Notes under the pieces: model-generated
The model's input: only the letters and a program-made list of their open reading frames with translations
Told to the model about the DNA's origin: nothing
The model's database searches: none
Made by a program: the position numbers and the translations under genes
Assembly (NCBI RefSeq): GCF_014495685.1
Contig: NZ_JACTVI010000004.1
Coordinates: 186,001 to 250,000, forward strand
Reading direction: 5' to 3'
Length of the DNA stretch: 64,000 bases
Source: Streptomyces sp. TRM68367
Lineage (GTDB): Bacteria > Actinomycetota > Actinomycetes > Streptomycetales > Streptomycetaceae
Part shown: piece after piece, positions 1 to 7,199 of the stretch
Layout: every line of letters begins with the position of its first letter
Numbering within the stretch: the first letter of the stretch is position 1

Positions 1-712
1 TCAGGTCGAAGGTGGCGTCCGGGTCGAAGGCCTCGACCAGGAGGCAGGTGCCGCCCTTGAGCAGCACGGGCAGGGTGAGCATGTTCAGGCCGGCGGTGTG
101 GAACAACGGCGCGGAGACCAGGGCGCGTTCGTCGGCGATCAGGTCGTGGTCGATCAGGACGTTGATCGCGTTCCAGGTGAGGTTGCCGTGGGTGAGCATC
201 GCGCCCTTGGGGCGGCCGGTGGTCCCCGAGGTGTACATGATGATGCAGGTGTCGTCAGCGGTGACCGGCGCGTCGATCGGCTCCTCGGCGGCGTCGCCGA
301 GCGCCGCCTCGTATTCGGCGCCCACTTCGATGTAGGTCCGGACGTCCGTGTCGCCCGGCAGTCCCGCGACGAGTCCGGCGTGCGAGGGACCGTAGACGAG
401 TGCCTTGGCACCGGAGTCGGCGAGCTGGTAGGCGATCTCGGACCCGGCGAGGCGGATGTTGAGCGGCACGAAGACCGCGCCGAGCGTGCCCGCCGCGAAC
501 AGCGTCTCCAGGTAGGAGGGGTGGTTGGGCCCGAGGTAGGCGATCCGGTCGCCGCGCCGCACGCCCCGGGCGCGCAGGGCGTGGGCGAGGCCTGTCGTGC
601 GGTCGTACAGCCGCGCGTACGTGTACGTGGTGTCGCCGTGGATCAGGGCGGTGCGGTGCGGGGTCTTGCGGGCCCGGCGTGCGGGCCACGACCCCAGTCC
701 CTCATTGCGCAT
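1..712 (-). CDS. Acyl-CoA ligase (AMP-dependent synthetase), 3' end beyond window
   Basis: ANL-superfamily adenylating enzyme expected to activate a carboxylic acid to its CoA thioester. About 237 N-terminal residues are visible; the C-terminal half lies beyond the left edge. The ATP-binding P-loop is intact (YTSGTTGRPKG) and is followed by the family's LTHGNLTWN and PLFHTAGLN segments. The ATG at 712 is chosen because translation opens directly on MRNEGLGSWPARRARKTPHRTAL, which fits family N-termini, and a purine-rich stretch precedes it. It lies 12 bp downstream of the amidohydrolase stop, so it is the third gene of a leftward operon. The substrate cannot be read from this part; the neighbours suggest an aromatic, alicyclic or steroid-derived acid. 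Confidence 0.92.
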   Translation of the reverse strand, partial: MRNEGLGSWPARRARKTPHRTALIHGDTTYTYARLYDRTTGLAHALRARGVRRGDRIAYLGPNHPSYLETLFAAGTLGAVFVPLNIRLAGSEIAYQLADSGAKALVYGPSHAGLVAGLPGDTDVRTYIEVGAEYEAALGDAAEEPIDAPVTADDTCIIMYTSGTTGRPKGAMLTHGNLTWNAINVLIDHDLIADERALVSAPLFHTAGLNMLTLPVLLKGGTCLLVEAFDPDATFDL

Positions 713-724
713 CTTCGCGCCCCT

Positions 725-1615
725 TTACGGTCTCGTCAGCCCAAGCAGGCGGGCGGCGTTCTCCTTGAGGATCTTCGGCTTGACCTCGTCCTTGATCGTC
801 AGCTTCTCGAAGTCGGCGAGCCAGCGGTCGGGGGTGAGGACGGGGAAGTCGGAGCCGAAGAGGACCTTGTCCTTCAGCAGCGTGTTCGCGTACTGCACGA
901 GCTGCGGCGGGAAGTACTTCGGCGACCAGCCGGACAGGTCGATGTGCACGCCCGGCTTGTGCGTGGCGACGGCGAGCGCCTCGTCCTGCCAGGGGAAGGA
1001 CGGGTGCGCCAGGATGATCTTCAGGTGCGGGAAGTCCGCGGCGACGTCGTCCACGTGGAGGGGGTTGGAGTACTTGAGCCTGATCCCGCCCCCGCCGGGC
1101 ACGCCGGCGCCGATGCCGGTCTGCCCGGTGTGGAACAGGGCGATGGTGCCGGTCTCCTCGATCACCTCGTACAGGTCGTACGCCACCGCGCGGTCGTTGG
1201 GGAAGAAGCTCTGGATGCTGGGGTGGAACTTGAAGCCCTTCACCCCGTACTCCTCGACCAGCCGCCGGGCCTGCCGCACCCCCGCCCTGCCCCGGAAGGG
1301 GTCGATGGAGGCGAAGGGGATCAGCACGTCCGGGTTGGCGGCGGCCGCCTCGGCGACCTCCTCGTTGGGGACGGGCTCGGTGCCGGTGGCGGACTCGGCG
1401 TCGACCGTGAAGATCACGGCGGCCATCTTCCGTTCGCGGTAGTACGCGGCGGTCTCCTCCAGGGTCGGCTTGCGCTTGCCCTCGACCTTGAAATACGCGG
1501 AGGAGGCGTCGTGCAGGTCGTCGTCCAGGGAGGAGTGACCCTTGGAGGACACCTCCGCGTGGGTGTGGACGTCGATCGCTACGAGGTCCTCGACGTTCAT
1601 GGCGGGGTCCATCAT
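725..1615 (-). CDS. Amidohydrolase family protein (ACMSD-like TIM barrel)
   Basis: A 296-residue metal-dependent hydrolase or decarboxylase of the amidohydrolase_2 family. The N-terminal metal motif DVHTHAE is near residue 15. FHP (in GFKFHPSIQS), the barrel His in LFHTGQTG, the ILAHPSFPWQDE segment and the late Asp in LFGSDFPVLTPDRW follow in the family order. The start is one of two adjacent ATGs at 1615/1612 and overlaps the upstream SDR stop as ATGA, so translation is probably coupled. Members next to acyl-CoA ligases often act as hydrolases or decarboxylases in aromatic or ring-cleavage pathways, but the reaction here is not determined. Confidence 0.88.
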   Translation of the reverse strand: MMDPAMNVEDLVAIDVHTHAEVSSKGHSSLDDDLHDASSAYFKVEGKRKPTLEETAAYYRERKMAAVIFTVDAESATGTEPVPNEEVAEAAAANPDVLIPFASIDPFRGRAGVRQARRLVEEYGVKGFKFHPSIQSFFPNDRAVAYDLYEVIEETGTIALFHTGQTGIGAGVPGGGGIRLKYSNPLHVDDVAADFPHLKIILAHPSFPWQDEALAVATHKPGVHIDLSGWSPKYFPPQLVQYANTLLKDKVLFGSDFPVLTPDRWLADFEKLTIKDEVKPKILKENAARLLGLTRP

Positions 1616-2529
1616 GCCTCCGGGAACTTCGGCGCCGGGACGCCGACCGTCTGGAGTTCCGCGCCGACCGAGGTGGGGAAGGCGGCGGCCAGGGCGCCGG
1701 GGGTCCAGCCGCCGTCGGCGTACGCCGCCCTGATCTCCTGCGGATGCGACCAGAGTGCCACCTTGTCGCCGCCGATGCCGACGGCCTGGCCAGTGATGCC
1801 GCGCGCGGCCTTCGAGGCAAGGAAGGGGACGAGCGCGGCGCAGTCCTCGGGGGTGCCGAAGCCCTCGCCCTTGCGCAGGAAGTCCGGCAGCGGCTCGCCC
1901 TGCTTCATCGCCTCGATGTACGGGGCGAAGGCGGGGATCGTCTCGGTCATCGCGGTCGCGGCGACCGGCACGATCGCGTTGACGGTGATGTTCGCGCGGG
2001 CCAGCTCCATCGACCAGGTACGGGCCATCGCGGCGATGCCGGCCTTGGCGGCGGAGTAGTTGGTCTGGCCGAAGTTGCCGCGCTGCCCTGCCGGGGAGCC
2101 GACCAGGATCAGCGTGCCGCCCTCGCCCTGCTCGCGCATGCGGACGGCGGCGGCGCGGGCGCAGGTGAAGGTGCCCTTGAGGTGGGTGGTGATCACCGCG
2201 TCGAAGTCGTCGTCGGTCATCTTCCACAGCACCCTGTCGCGCAGGATGCCCGCGTTGGTGACCAGCACGTCGAGCCGCCCGAACTCGCTGACGGCCCGGT
2301 TCACCAGCCGGTCCGCAGCCTCGGAGGTGCCGACCGGGACGACCTCGGCGACGGCGGTGCCGCCCGCCTCGGTGATGGACTTCACGGCCGCCTCGGCCAC
2401 GGCCTCGTCGACGTCGTTGACGACCACCGAGGCCCCGTGGGCGGCCAGGGCGTGGGCGTAGGCGAGGCCGAGGCCCCGGCCGCTGCCGGTGACGACGGCG
2501 GCCTTGCCGGTGAGATCGATGCTGGGCAC
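1612..2529 (-). CDS. SDR-family oxidoreductase (3-hydroxyacyl-CoA dehydrogenase-like)
   Basis: A 305-residue classical short-chain dehydrogenase. The Rossmann motif TGSGRGLGLAYA is near residue 14, the NAG motif is in LVTNAG, and the catalytic YSAAKAG gives Tyr and Lys. It is longer than a minimal SDR because of a tail of about 45 residues after the dehydrogenase core (VALWSHPQEI to PKFPEA). That extension resembles the N-terminal half of multifunctional enzyme 2 and the SDRs of steroid or fatty acyl-CoA beta-oxidation. It is the first gene of the leftward operon with the amidohydrolase and acyl-CoA ligase. The role in acyl-CoA oxidation is inferred from family and context. Confidence 0.9.
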   Translation of the reverse strand: MPSIDLTGKAAVVTGSGRGLGLAYAHALAAHGASVVVNDVDEAVAEAAVKSITEAGGTAVAEVVPVGTSEAADRLVNRAVSEFGRLDVLVTNAGILRDRVLWKMTDDDFDAVITTHLKGTFTCARAAAVRMREQGEGGTLILVGSPAGQRGNFGQTNYSAAKAGIAAMARTWSMELARANITVNAIVPVAATAMTETIPAFAPYIEAMKQGEPLPDFLRKGEGFGTPEDCAALVPFLASKAARGITGQAVGIGGDKVALWSHPQEIRAAYADGGWTPGALAAAFPTSVGAELQTVGVPAPKFPEA

Positions 2530-2577
2530 GGGCGGATCCCTTCACATGCGGTGACGGCTTCGAGATCGAAGTTAAGA

Positions 2578-2607
2578 GCAATAATTGGTGACGTCAATAG
2601 TTGTTGC
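2578..2607. promoter_or_regulatory. 30-bp imperfect palindrome, candidate MarR operator
   Basis: The segment is an inverted repeat centred on TGACGTCA: 22 of 30 positions match its own reverse complement and the ends are GCAA and TTGC. It sits between the divergent SDR operon and the MarR gene, where a local repressor would control both directions. Operator function is inferred from position and symmetry. Confidence 0.5.
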
Positions 2608-2738
2608 CAACCGGCCGGTGCGCCAGACTGAACCCAGCACGCACGGCCGCCCCTGACGGGGCCTCGACCAGGGAGCCCGCCATCGCCCGCCAGCCAGACG
2701 TCAAGAACCCCGCCCCGATCGACGCGCACGAGCCGTGG

Positions 2739-3164
2739 ATGCGCGGGCTGCACGCGGACTCGGGCTATCTCCTCTACCGGCTCGGCCTGCGCTCCGGGCA
2801 GCTGTTCAACGCCTTCCTCCAGGAATCGGGCCTGCGCATGCGCCACTACGCGCTGCTCCGCTTCCTCGCCACCTCCCGGGGCGCGCTGCAACGTGAGCTG
2901 AGCACCTCCCTCGGCTACGACCCGAGCGCGATCGTCGGCCTGGTCGACGACCTGGAGAAGCTCGGCTTCGCCGAGCGCCGGCCCTCCCCGGACGACCGCC
3001 GCAGCCGGATCGTCGTCCTCACCGAGGCCGGCCGCGCCTTCCTGCGGGACAGCGACGAGGCCGGCCTGCGGGCGACCGACCAACTGCTGGGCCCGCTGAA
3101 CCCCGCCGAACGGGAGACCCTGCACGCCCTGCTCCTGCGGATCGCAGAGGACGGCCTCACGTGA
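2739..3164 (+). CDS. MarR-family transcriptional regulator
   Basis: Winged-helix regulator of 141 residues from the ATG at 2739. The recognition region LSTSLGYDPSAIVGLVDDLE and the wing with the family signature RRPSPDDRRSRIVVLTEAG are intact, and a helical dimerisation segment closes the protein. An upstream in-frame TTG at 2601 would add 46 residues, but it lies inside the palindrome and gives an unstructured Arg/Pro/Ala leader, so the ATG is preferred. It is divergent from the SDR-amidohydrolase-ligase operon and probably represses it in response to an acid or acyl-CoA ligand. That role is inferred from context. Confidence 0.85.
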   Translation: MRGLHADSGYLLYRLGLRSGQLFNAFLQESGLRMRHYALLRFLATSRGALQRELSTSLGYDPSAIVGLVDDLEKLGFAERRPSPDDRRSRIVVLTEAGRAFLRDSDEAGLRATDQLLGPLNPAERETLHALLLRIAEDGLT

Positions 3165-3300
3165 TGTTGTGCAAATGACTGACGGCCACAGGGACATGCC
3201 TGACTTCACGGGACAACCGAACCCCCGCCCCCAGGGAGCTCCCCGTGCAGCCAAGCCCCTCCGCCGCTCAACCGTCCTCCGATCCCCGAGGAAGAAGGTC

Positions 3301-3773
3301 AGCGAGCTGTACCGCAAGGCGGGCCTGTCCCTGGGCGCCGACCTCACGGCCCTGAGCCGCGCGCCGCGTGTCGCCGCCGACCCCGCGGCCGTACGGTGGA
3401 TGCGGCACACCAGCGTCCTGACCGGCCGGCTCGCCGACCCGCAGCTGAACATCCACACCACCGGCGACGCGCTGATCCCCGTGCAGGCCGAGAGCGCCCA
3501 CCGGCGAGCGGCCACCGCGGCGGGGTCCGGGCCGCTGCCGCGCCAGGCGTACGTCGACGGACCGGGGCACTGCGCCTTCACCCCGGGCGAGATGCTCGCC
3601 GCCCTGCACACCGTGGAGCACCGCGTGGACACCGGCCGCTGGGACACCTCACCGGCTGCCCTCAACTCCCGCGCCGACAGGAGGATCCCGCGGCCGAGGT
3701 GCGGTACACCGCCTACCGGCCCGCCCCCTACCCCCGCCCCTACGACCTGCACCGTCACTTCCCGCCGACCTGA
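3301..3773 (+). pseudogene. Alpha/beta-hydrolase C-terminal remnant, frameshifted
   Basis: Only the last ~155 residues of an alpha/beta-hydrolase-like protein are recognisable, beginning near SELYRKAGLSLGADL. They include the LNIHTTGDALIPVQ strand with its acidic residue and the His-bearing YVDGPGHCAFTPGEM segment. The reading frame is lost near 3685: the natural C-terminus, DPAAEVRYTAYRPAPYPRPYD, continues in another frame and stops at 3773. The nucleophile half of the enzyme is absent. I read it as a 5'-truncated and frameshifted pseudogene. The open frame that runs on to about 4100 is an artefact overlapping the IclR gene. Confidence 0.65.
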
Positions 3774-3814
3774 TCCAGAAGACACCTCCCAGCCCACCCG
3801 GGAGACGCCCGGCC

Positions 3815-4615
3815 ATGACCGCCCGTTCCGCGCCCGACCGGCTGCTGTCCGTGCTCGCGGCCTTCGACCACGAACACCCGGCCCTGTCCCTGACGGAGAT
3901 CAGCCGCCGGGCCGGGCTCAGCCTGACCACCGCCCACCGGCTCGTGGGCGTCCTCACCGAGTGGGGCGCCCTGGAGCGGGACGAGGAGGGCGTGTACCAC
4001 GTCGGGCTGCGGCTGTGGGAGGTCGCCGCGCTCGCACCGCGCGGCCTGCCGCTGCGTCAGGTCGCGCTGCCGTACCTGGAGGACCTGTACGAGGCCACGC
4101 ATGAGAACGTGCAGATGGCCGTGCGGGACGGGCCGGAGGTGGTCTACATCGAGTGGCTGGCGGGCCGGTCGTCGGTCGGCGTGCACATCCGCGTCGGCGG
4201 GCGCTGGCCGCTGCACGCCACCGGGGTCGGTCTGGTGCTGCTGGCCCACAGCGACGCCGGTGTGCAGGAGGAGTACTGCGCCGGCCCGCTCGCCGCGTTC
4301 ACGCCGTACACCCTCACCGATCCGGCGCGGCTGCGCCGGGTGCTGGCCGAGGTGCGGCGCAGCGGGGTCGCGGTGAGCGACCGTCAGGTGACCGACGACG
4401 CGCTGTCCGTGGCGGCGCCGGTGCGCGGGCCGGGCGGCGCGGTGGTCGCCGCGGTGTCGGTAGTGGTGCCCCAGGCCGGCGCCCAGGTGCCGGTGCTGGT
4501 CCCGGCGGTACGGCTCGCGGCACGCGGTATCTCGCGCGCGCTGGGGTGGCATCCGGAGCAGCCTGACGCCGGGGCGTCCGGTCCCGTAGCGCGTCGGGCG
4601 GCGCCGTCGTCGTAA
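3815..4615 (+). CDS. IclR-family transcriptional regulator
   Basis: A 266-residue regulator. The N-terminal winged helix (DRLLSVLAAFDHEHPALSLTEI, then RAGLSLTTAHRLVGVLTEWG) is followed by the IclR effector domain, with VYIEWLAGRSSVG, the HATGVGLVLLAHS strand and the late VSDRQVTDDALSVAAPVRG segment. GGGAGA lies upstream of the ATG. No intact target gene adjoins it: a hydrolase remnant lies before it and a frameshifted secreted-protein gene after it, so it may control distant genes or have lost its local partner. Effector and regulon are unknown. Confidence 0.9.
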   Translation: MTARSAPDRLLSVLAAFDHEHPALSLTEISRRAGLSLTTAHRLVGVLTEWGALERDEEGVYHVGLRLWEVAALAPRGLPLRQVALPYLEDLYEATHENVQMAVRDGPEVVYIEWLAGRSSVGVHIRVGGRWPLHATGVGLVLLAHSDAGVQEEYCAGPLAAFTPYTLTDPARLRRVLAEVRRSGVAVSDRQVTDDALSVAAPVRGPGGAVVAAVSVVVPQAGAQVPVLVPAVRLAARGISRALGWHPEQPDAGASGPVARRAAPSS

Positions 4616-4804
4616 CGCCACCGGGCGGGCTTCAGTCGTGGCGTCATCGGTCGCTTTCACGGGAGGTCATCGGGTCGCTGCCGGGCGGTCCAAGGTCTGT
4701 CCAAGGTTCCGCCAGGGCCGGTCGGAGACCTTGGTTACCGGCAGACGAGAGGGCGCGGATGCGGGGCATCCGGGTCCTGGCTTCCCGAGCCGAGGAGTTG
4801 ACCC

Positions 4805-5151
4805 ATGCGTACACGTCGAATGCTGGTCGGTGCGGCCGGAGCCGCCGCCGTGATGCTCGGCACCCCGTCCTGCCGGCCGCCGCGGCGCCCTCCCCCGGCC
4901 AGTCCGGCACCACGGGGGTGGCGGTGCTGGACTGCCCCGCCGATGTGTGGCGGGACCCCGCCGGCAACACCTTCGGAGGCATGTGCACCGGCAACGGCAA
5001 CTACAAGTTCCGTGCGACGGCCGTGTGCCGCAACGGGCAGACGGTGTACGGCACCACCAAGTGGGCGACCGGTGGCTGGTCCTACGCCTACTGCGCGGGC
5101 AAGGGCGGCCTGACCGGTGACGTCGGCTACGAGTACTGGCGAGGCCGCTGA
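4805..5151 (+). pseudogene. Small secreted four-Cys protein split by a frameshift
   Basis: The ATG at 4805 opens a clear signal peptide, MRTRRMLVGAAGAAAVMLGT, but that frame soon becomes an Arg/Pro-rich run. The mature protein lies in another frame from about 4865: VLPAAAAPSPGQSG, then four Cys residues in DCPADVW, GGMCTGNG, AVCRNG and YAYCAGKGG, ending YEYWRGR. A one-base change in the run near 4862-4868 would join them into a protein of about 115 residues. It is either a recent pseudogene or a sequencing error. I do not recognise the family. Confidence 0.55.
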
Positions 5152-5267
5152 CGCACCGATCCGGCGGGGGTGCGGGGAGGGCCCTCACGGGGGAGCGGCC
5201 TCGCCCACTCCCGCCTCCGTGTCCAGTATTTGTGCCATCCGCTCGGCGCCGGCCGCGCGGTTCTGCC

Positions 5268-5704
5268 AGGTGGTGCCCGCCCGGCTGGAACGACATCAGC
5301 GTCCAGGCCAGCTGCCACACGGCGTCGTGCCGGCCCCGGGCCAGGGCGGTGCGCTGGGCGGCGAGCAGGCAGGCGTGTTCGGCGGCGAACCACTCCAGCG
5401 CGGCGCCGCCGCCCGCCTGGTCCATCGGGACACAGCCGGGAACCGGCGGGGCGAGGCGAGGGCGGAAGGGTGTGTCGGGGCCGTCGAGCGCGTGGTTCGC
5501 GGCGAAGGCGGTGTGTGAGTCGCGGAAGCTGGCGGGCAGCCGCTCTCCCCAGACGCGCTCGGCGAGCCGGTCCACCGGCACGGCGTGCGGGGCGTCGACG
5601 AGCAGCGCGGCCAGCACGGCTCGCTGCAGCGCCGGGCCGAGGTTCACCGGCCGTGTCCCCACCCGCATCGCGATCTCACCCAGCAGGGTGAAGGACGCGG
5701 TCAC
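5268..5704 (-). pseudogene. SARP/AfsR-type regulator remnant with large internal deletion
   Basis: The first ~57 residues (MTASFTLLGEIAMRVGTRPV to AERVWGERLP) are the start of an AfsR/SARP winged-helix domain. They join in frame to a segment typical of the C-terminal TPR region of such proteins (PPVPGC, ALEWFAAEHACLLAAQRTAL, VWQLAWTLMSFQ). The NB-ARC region and most of the middle, several hundred residues in full-length relatives, are missing, and the frame degenerates after about 5268. I interpret it as a non-functional fusion of the two gene ends. Confidence 0.65.
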
Positions 5705-5895
5705 CTCGTCACCCGCAGCTTGAGTTCTGGCACGTACCGAGTGTGACGGGCCGTCCCGTGTTCATACCGGCATCGGCCGGAGTCGTCCGAAAACCAGCGG
5801 GTGGTACGGGACTGACGAGGACGTCCCGGCCGCATGCACCGGCCTTCACACGGTGAGCTCCGCGGCGCCGGAAGAGACTTTCACGGTTTCAGCTC

Positions 5896-5948
5896 TTGAC
5901 GTCCGGAGTCCCTGAGAGCACATTGGGCGCACTTTGAGAGCGCTCTCA
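5896..5948 (+). promoter_or_regulatory. GH16 gene 1 promoter with TGAGAGCGCTCTCA operator
   Basis: TTGACG at 5896-5901, a 17-bp spacer and CACATT at 5919-5924 form a plausible promoter. A perfect 14-bp palindrome TGAGAGCGCTCTCA at 5935-5948 would overlap the transcript start. The same arrangement precedes the second GH16 gene. The palindrome resembles LacI-family (CebR/BglR-like) operators of Streptomyces sugar-polymer genes, so repression relieved by a glucan oligosaccharide is likely. Confidence 0.65.
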
Positions 5949-6006
5949 GGCCGTTCTCGAAGACCCCCGCACAGTCGATTCCGTACACCGAGAGGGCAAC
6001 CCCCAC

Positions 6007-6969
6007 ATGAGCCGCACCTCCGGCACACACCGCAGCAGGAGCCGCCCCCGCCGACGGACACTCGTCGCCGTCGTCGGCGCCCTGGGCCTCGCGGCGGCGG
6101 CCGCCACGGTCGCCATCCCGTCCGCGAACGCCACCGCGCCGCCGCCCCCGTCGGGCTGGACGCAGGTCTTCCTCGACGACTTCGACGGCGCCGCGGGCTC
6201 CAAGGTCGACGCGGACAACTGGCAGTACGCAACCGGCACCGGCTACCCGGGCGGCCCCGCCAACTGGGGCACCGGCGAGATCGAGACGATGACGGACAGC
6301 ACCAGCAACGTCTCCCTCGACGGCAACGGCAACCTCCGCATCACCCCGCGCCGCGACGCCTCCGGCAACTGGACCTCGGGCCGCATCGAGACCAACCGCA
6401 CCGACTTCGAACCGCCGGCCGGCGGCAAACTCCGCGTCGAGGGACGGATCCAGACGCCGGACGTCACCGGCGCCGCCGCCAAGGGCTACTGGCCGGCGTT
6501 CTGGATGCTCGGCGGCCCCTACCGCGGCAACTACCAGAACTGGCCGGGCGTCGGCGAGATCGACATCATGGAGAACACCCAGGGCCAGAACACGGTGTTC
6601 GCCACGATGCACTGCGGCACCGCCCCGGGCGGGCCCTGCAACGAGAACAGCGGCATCGGCAGCTCGACCACCTGCCCCGGCGCGGCATGCCACGCCGGCT
6701 TCCACACCTACGCGGTCGAGTGGGACCGCTCGACGAGCCCCCAGGAGATCCGCTTCTACGTGGACGACACCCACTACCACACGGTGAAGGAGGACCAGGT
6801 CGACGCGGCGACCTGGAAGAACGCCACCGACCACGGCTTCTTCATCATCCTCAACGTCGCGATGGGCGGCGCGTTCCCGGACGCGCACGGCGGCGGCCCG
6901 GACGCCGGCACCGAGCCCGGCCACCCGCTGGTCGTCGACTACGTCCGGGTCCTCCAGGCGGCCGGCTAG
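6007..6969 (+). CDS. Secreted GH16 endo-beta-1,3-glucanase-type enzyme
   Basis: A 320-residue secreted glycoside hydrolase family 16 enzyme that should cleave beta-1,3 (or 1,3-1,4) glucans. An Arg-rich signal peptide (RRRTLVAVVGALGLAAAAAT) ends near ANA. The jelly-roll domain follows with the GH16 active-site sequence GEIDIMEN carrying the nucleophile and acid/base Glu residues, and the late FFIILNVAMGG motif. It has no carbohydrate-binding module. It is a tandem duplicate of the next gene, with nearly identical catalytic domains. A hairpin terminator follows. The exact substrate (laminarin-type or fungal-wall glucan) is inferred. Confidence 0.93.
   Translation: MSRTSGTHRSRSRPRRRTLVAVVGALGLAAAAATVAIPSANATAPPPPSGWTQVFLDDFDGAAGSKVDADNWQYATGTGYPGGPANWGTGEIETMTDSTSNVSLDGNGNLRITPRRDASGNWTSGRIETNRTDFEPPAGGKLRVEGRIQTPDVTGAAAKGYWPAFWMLGGPYRGNYQNWPGVGEIDIMENTQGQNTVFATMHCGTAPGGPCNENSGIGSSTTCPGAACHAGFHTYAVEWDRSTSPQEIRFYVDDTHYHTVKEDQVDAATWKNATDHGFFIILNVAMGGAFPDAHGGGPDAGTEPGHPLVVDYVRVLQAAG
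6154..6408 (+). repeat. 255-bp exact duplicate, copy 1 (within GH16 gene 1)
   Basis: This stretch is base-for-base identical to 7344-7598 in the second GH16 gene. Further long identical blocks follow, for example around the GEIDIMEN codons. Such identity points to recent duplication or ongoing gene conversion. Confidence 0.9.
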
Positions 6970-6995
6970 GAAGCACTCGTGCCCACCCCCCACAC

Positions 6996-7024
6996 GAGGG
7001 GGCGGGCCCACGGCCCGCCCCCTC
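6996..7024 (+). terminator. Intrinsic-type hairpin after GH16 gene 1
   Basis: GAGGGGGCGGGCC and GGCCCGCCCCCTC form a perfect 13-bp stem around a 3-base loop, 27 bp after the stop codon. There is no U-tract, as is common in Streptomyces. Confidence 0.75.
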
Positions 7025-7097
7025 TCCGCCCCTGTGTCCCCGGCTCGTTCAGCTTGTGCAGTCATCTGCGCCAGGGGACTTTTCTCGACTTTACCTC

Positions 7098-7151
7098 TTG
7101 ACGGCGACAGTGACGTGGAGCACATTGACCGCACCCTTGAGAGCGCTCTCA
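7098..7151 (+). promoter_or_regulatory. GH16 gene 2 promoter with TGAGAGCGCTCTCA operator
   Basis: TTGACG at 7098-7103, a 17-bp spacer and CACATT at 7121-7126 match the promoter of the first GH16 gene. The same 14-bp palindrome lies at 7138-7151. The spacers differ in sequence while hexamers and operator are kept, which supports function. Confidence 0.65.
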
Positions 7152-7199
7152 GGCGTGCAGGGCACCCGCGCACCCCAACTCCGTACGAGAGGCCCCCAC

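Noticed and set aside
98..2059. Long plus-strand open frame of 653 codons
   Set aside because: It is antisense to the acyl-CoA ligase, amidohydrolase and SDR genes, which have clear motifs; its own translation is Gly/Val/Arg-rich with no domain.
3774..4104. Extension of the hydrolase frame to 4104
   Set aside because: It overlaps the IclR gene and encodes an Arg/Pro-rich run; the natural C-terminus of the hydrolase is in another frame ending at 3773.
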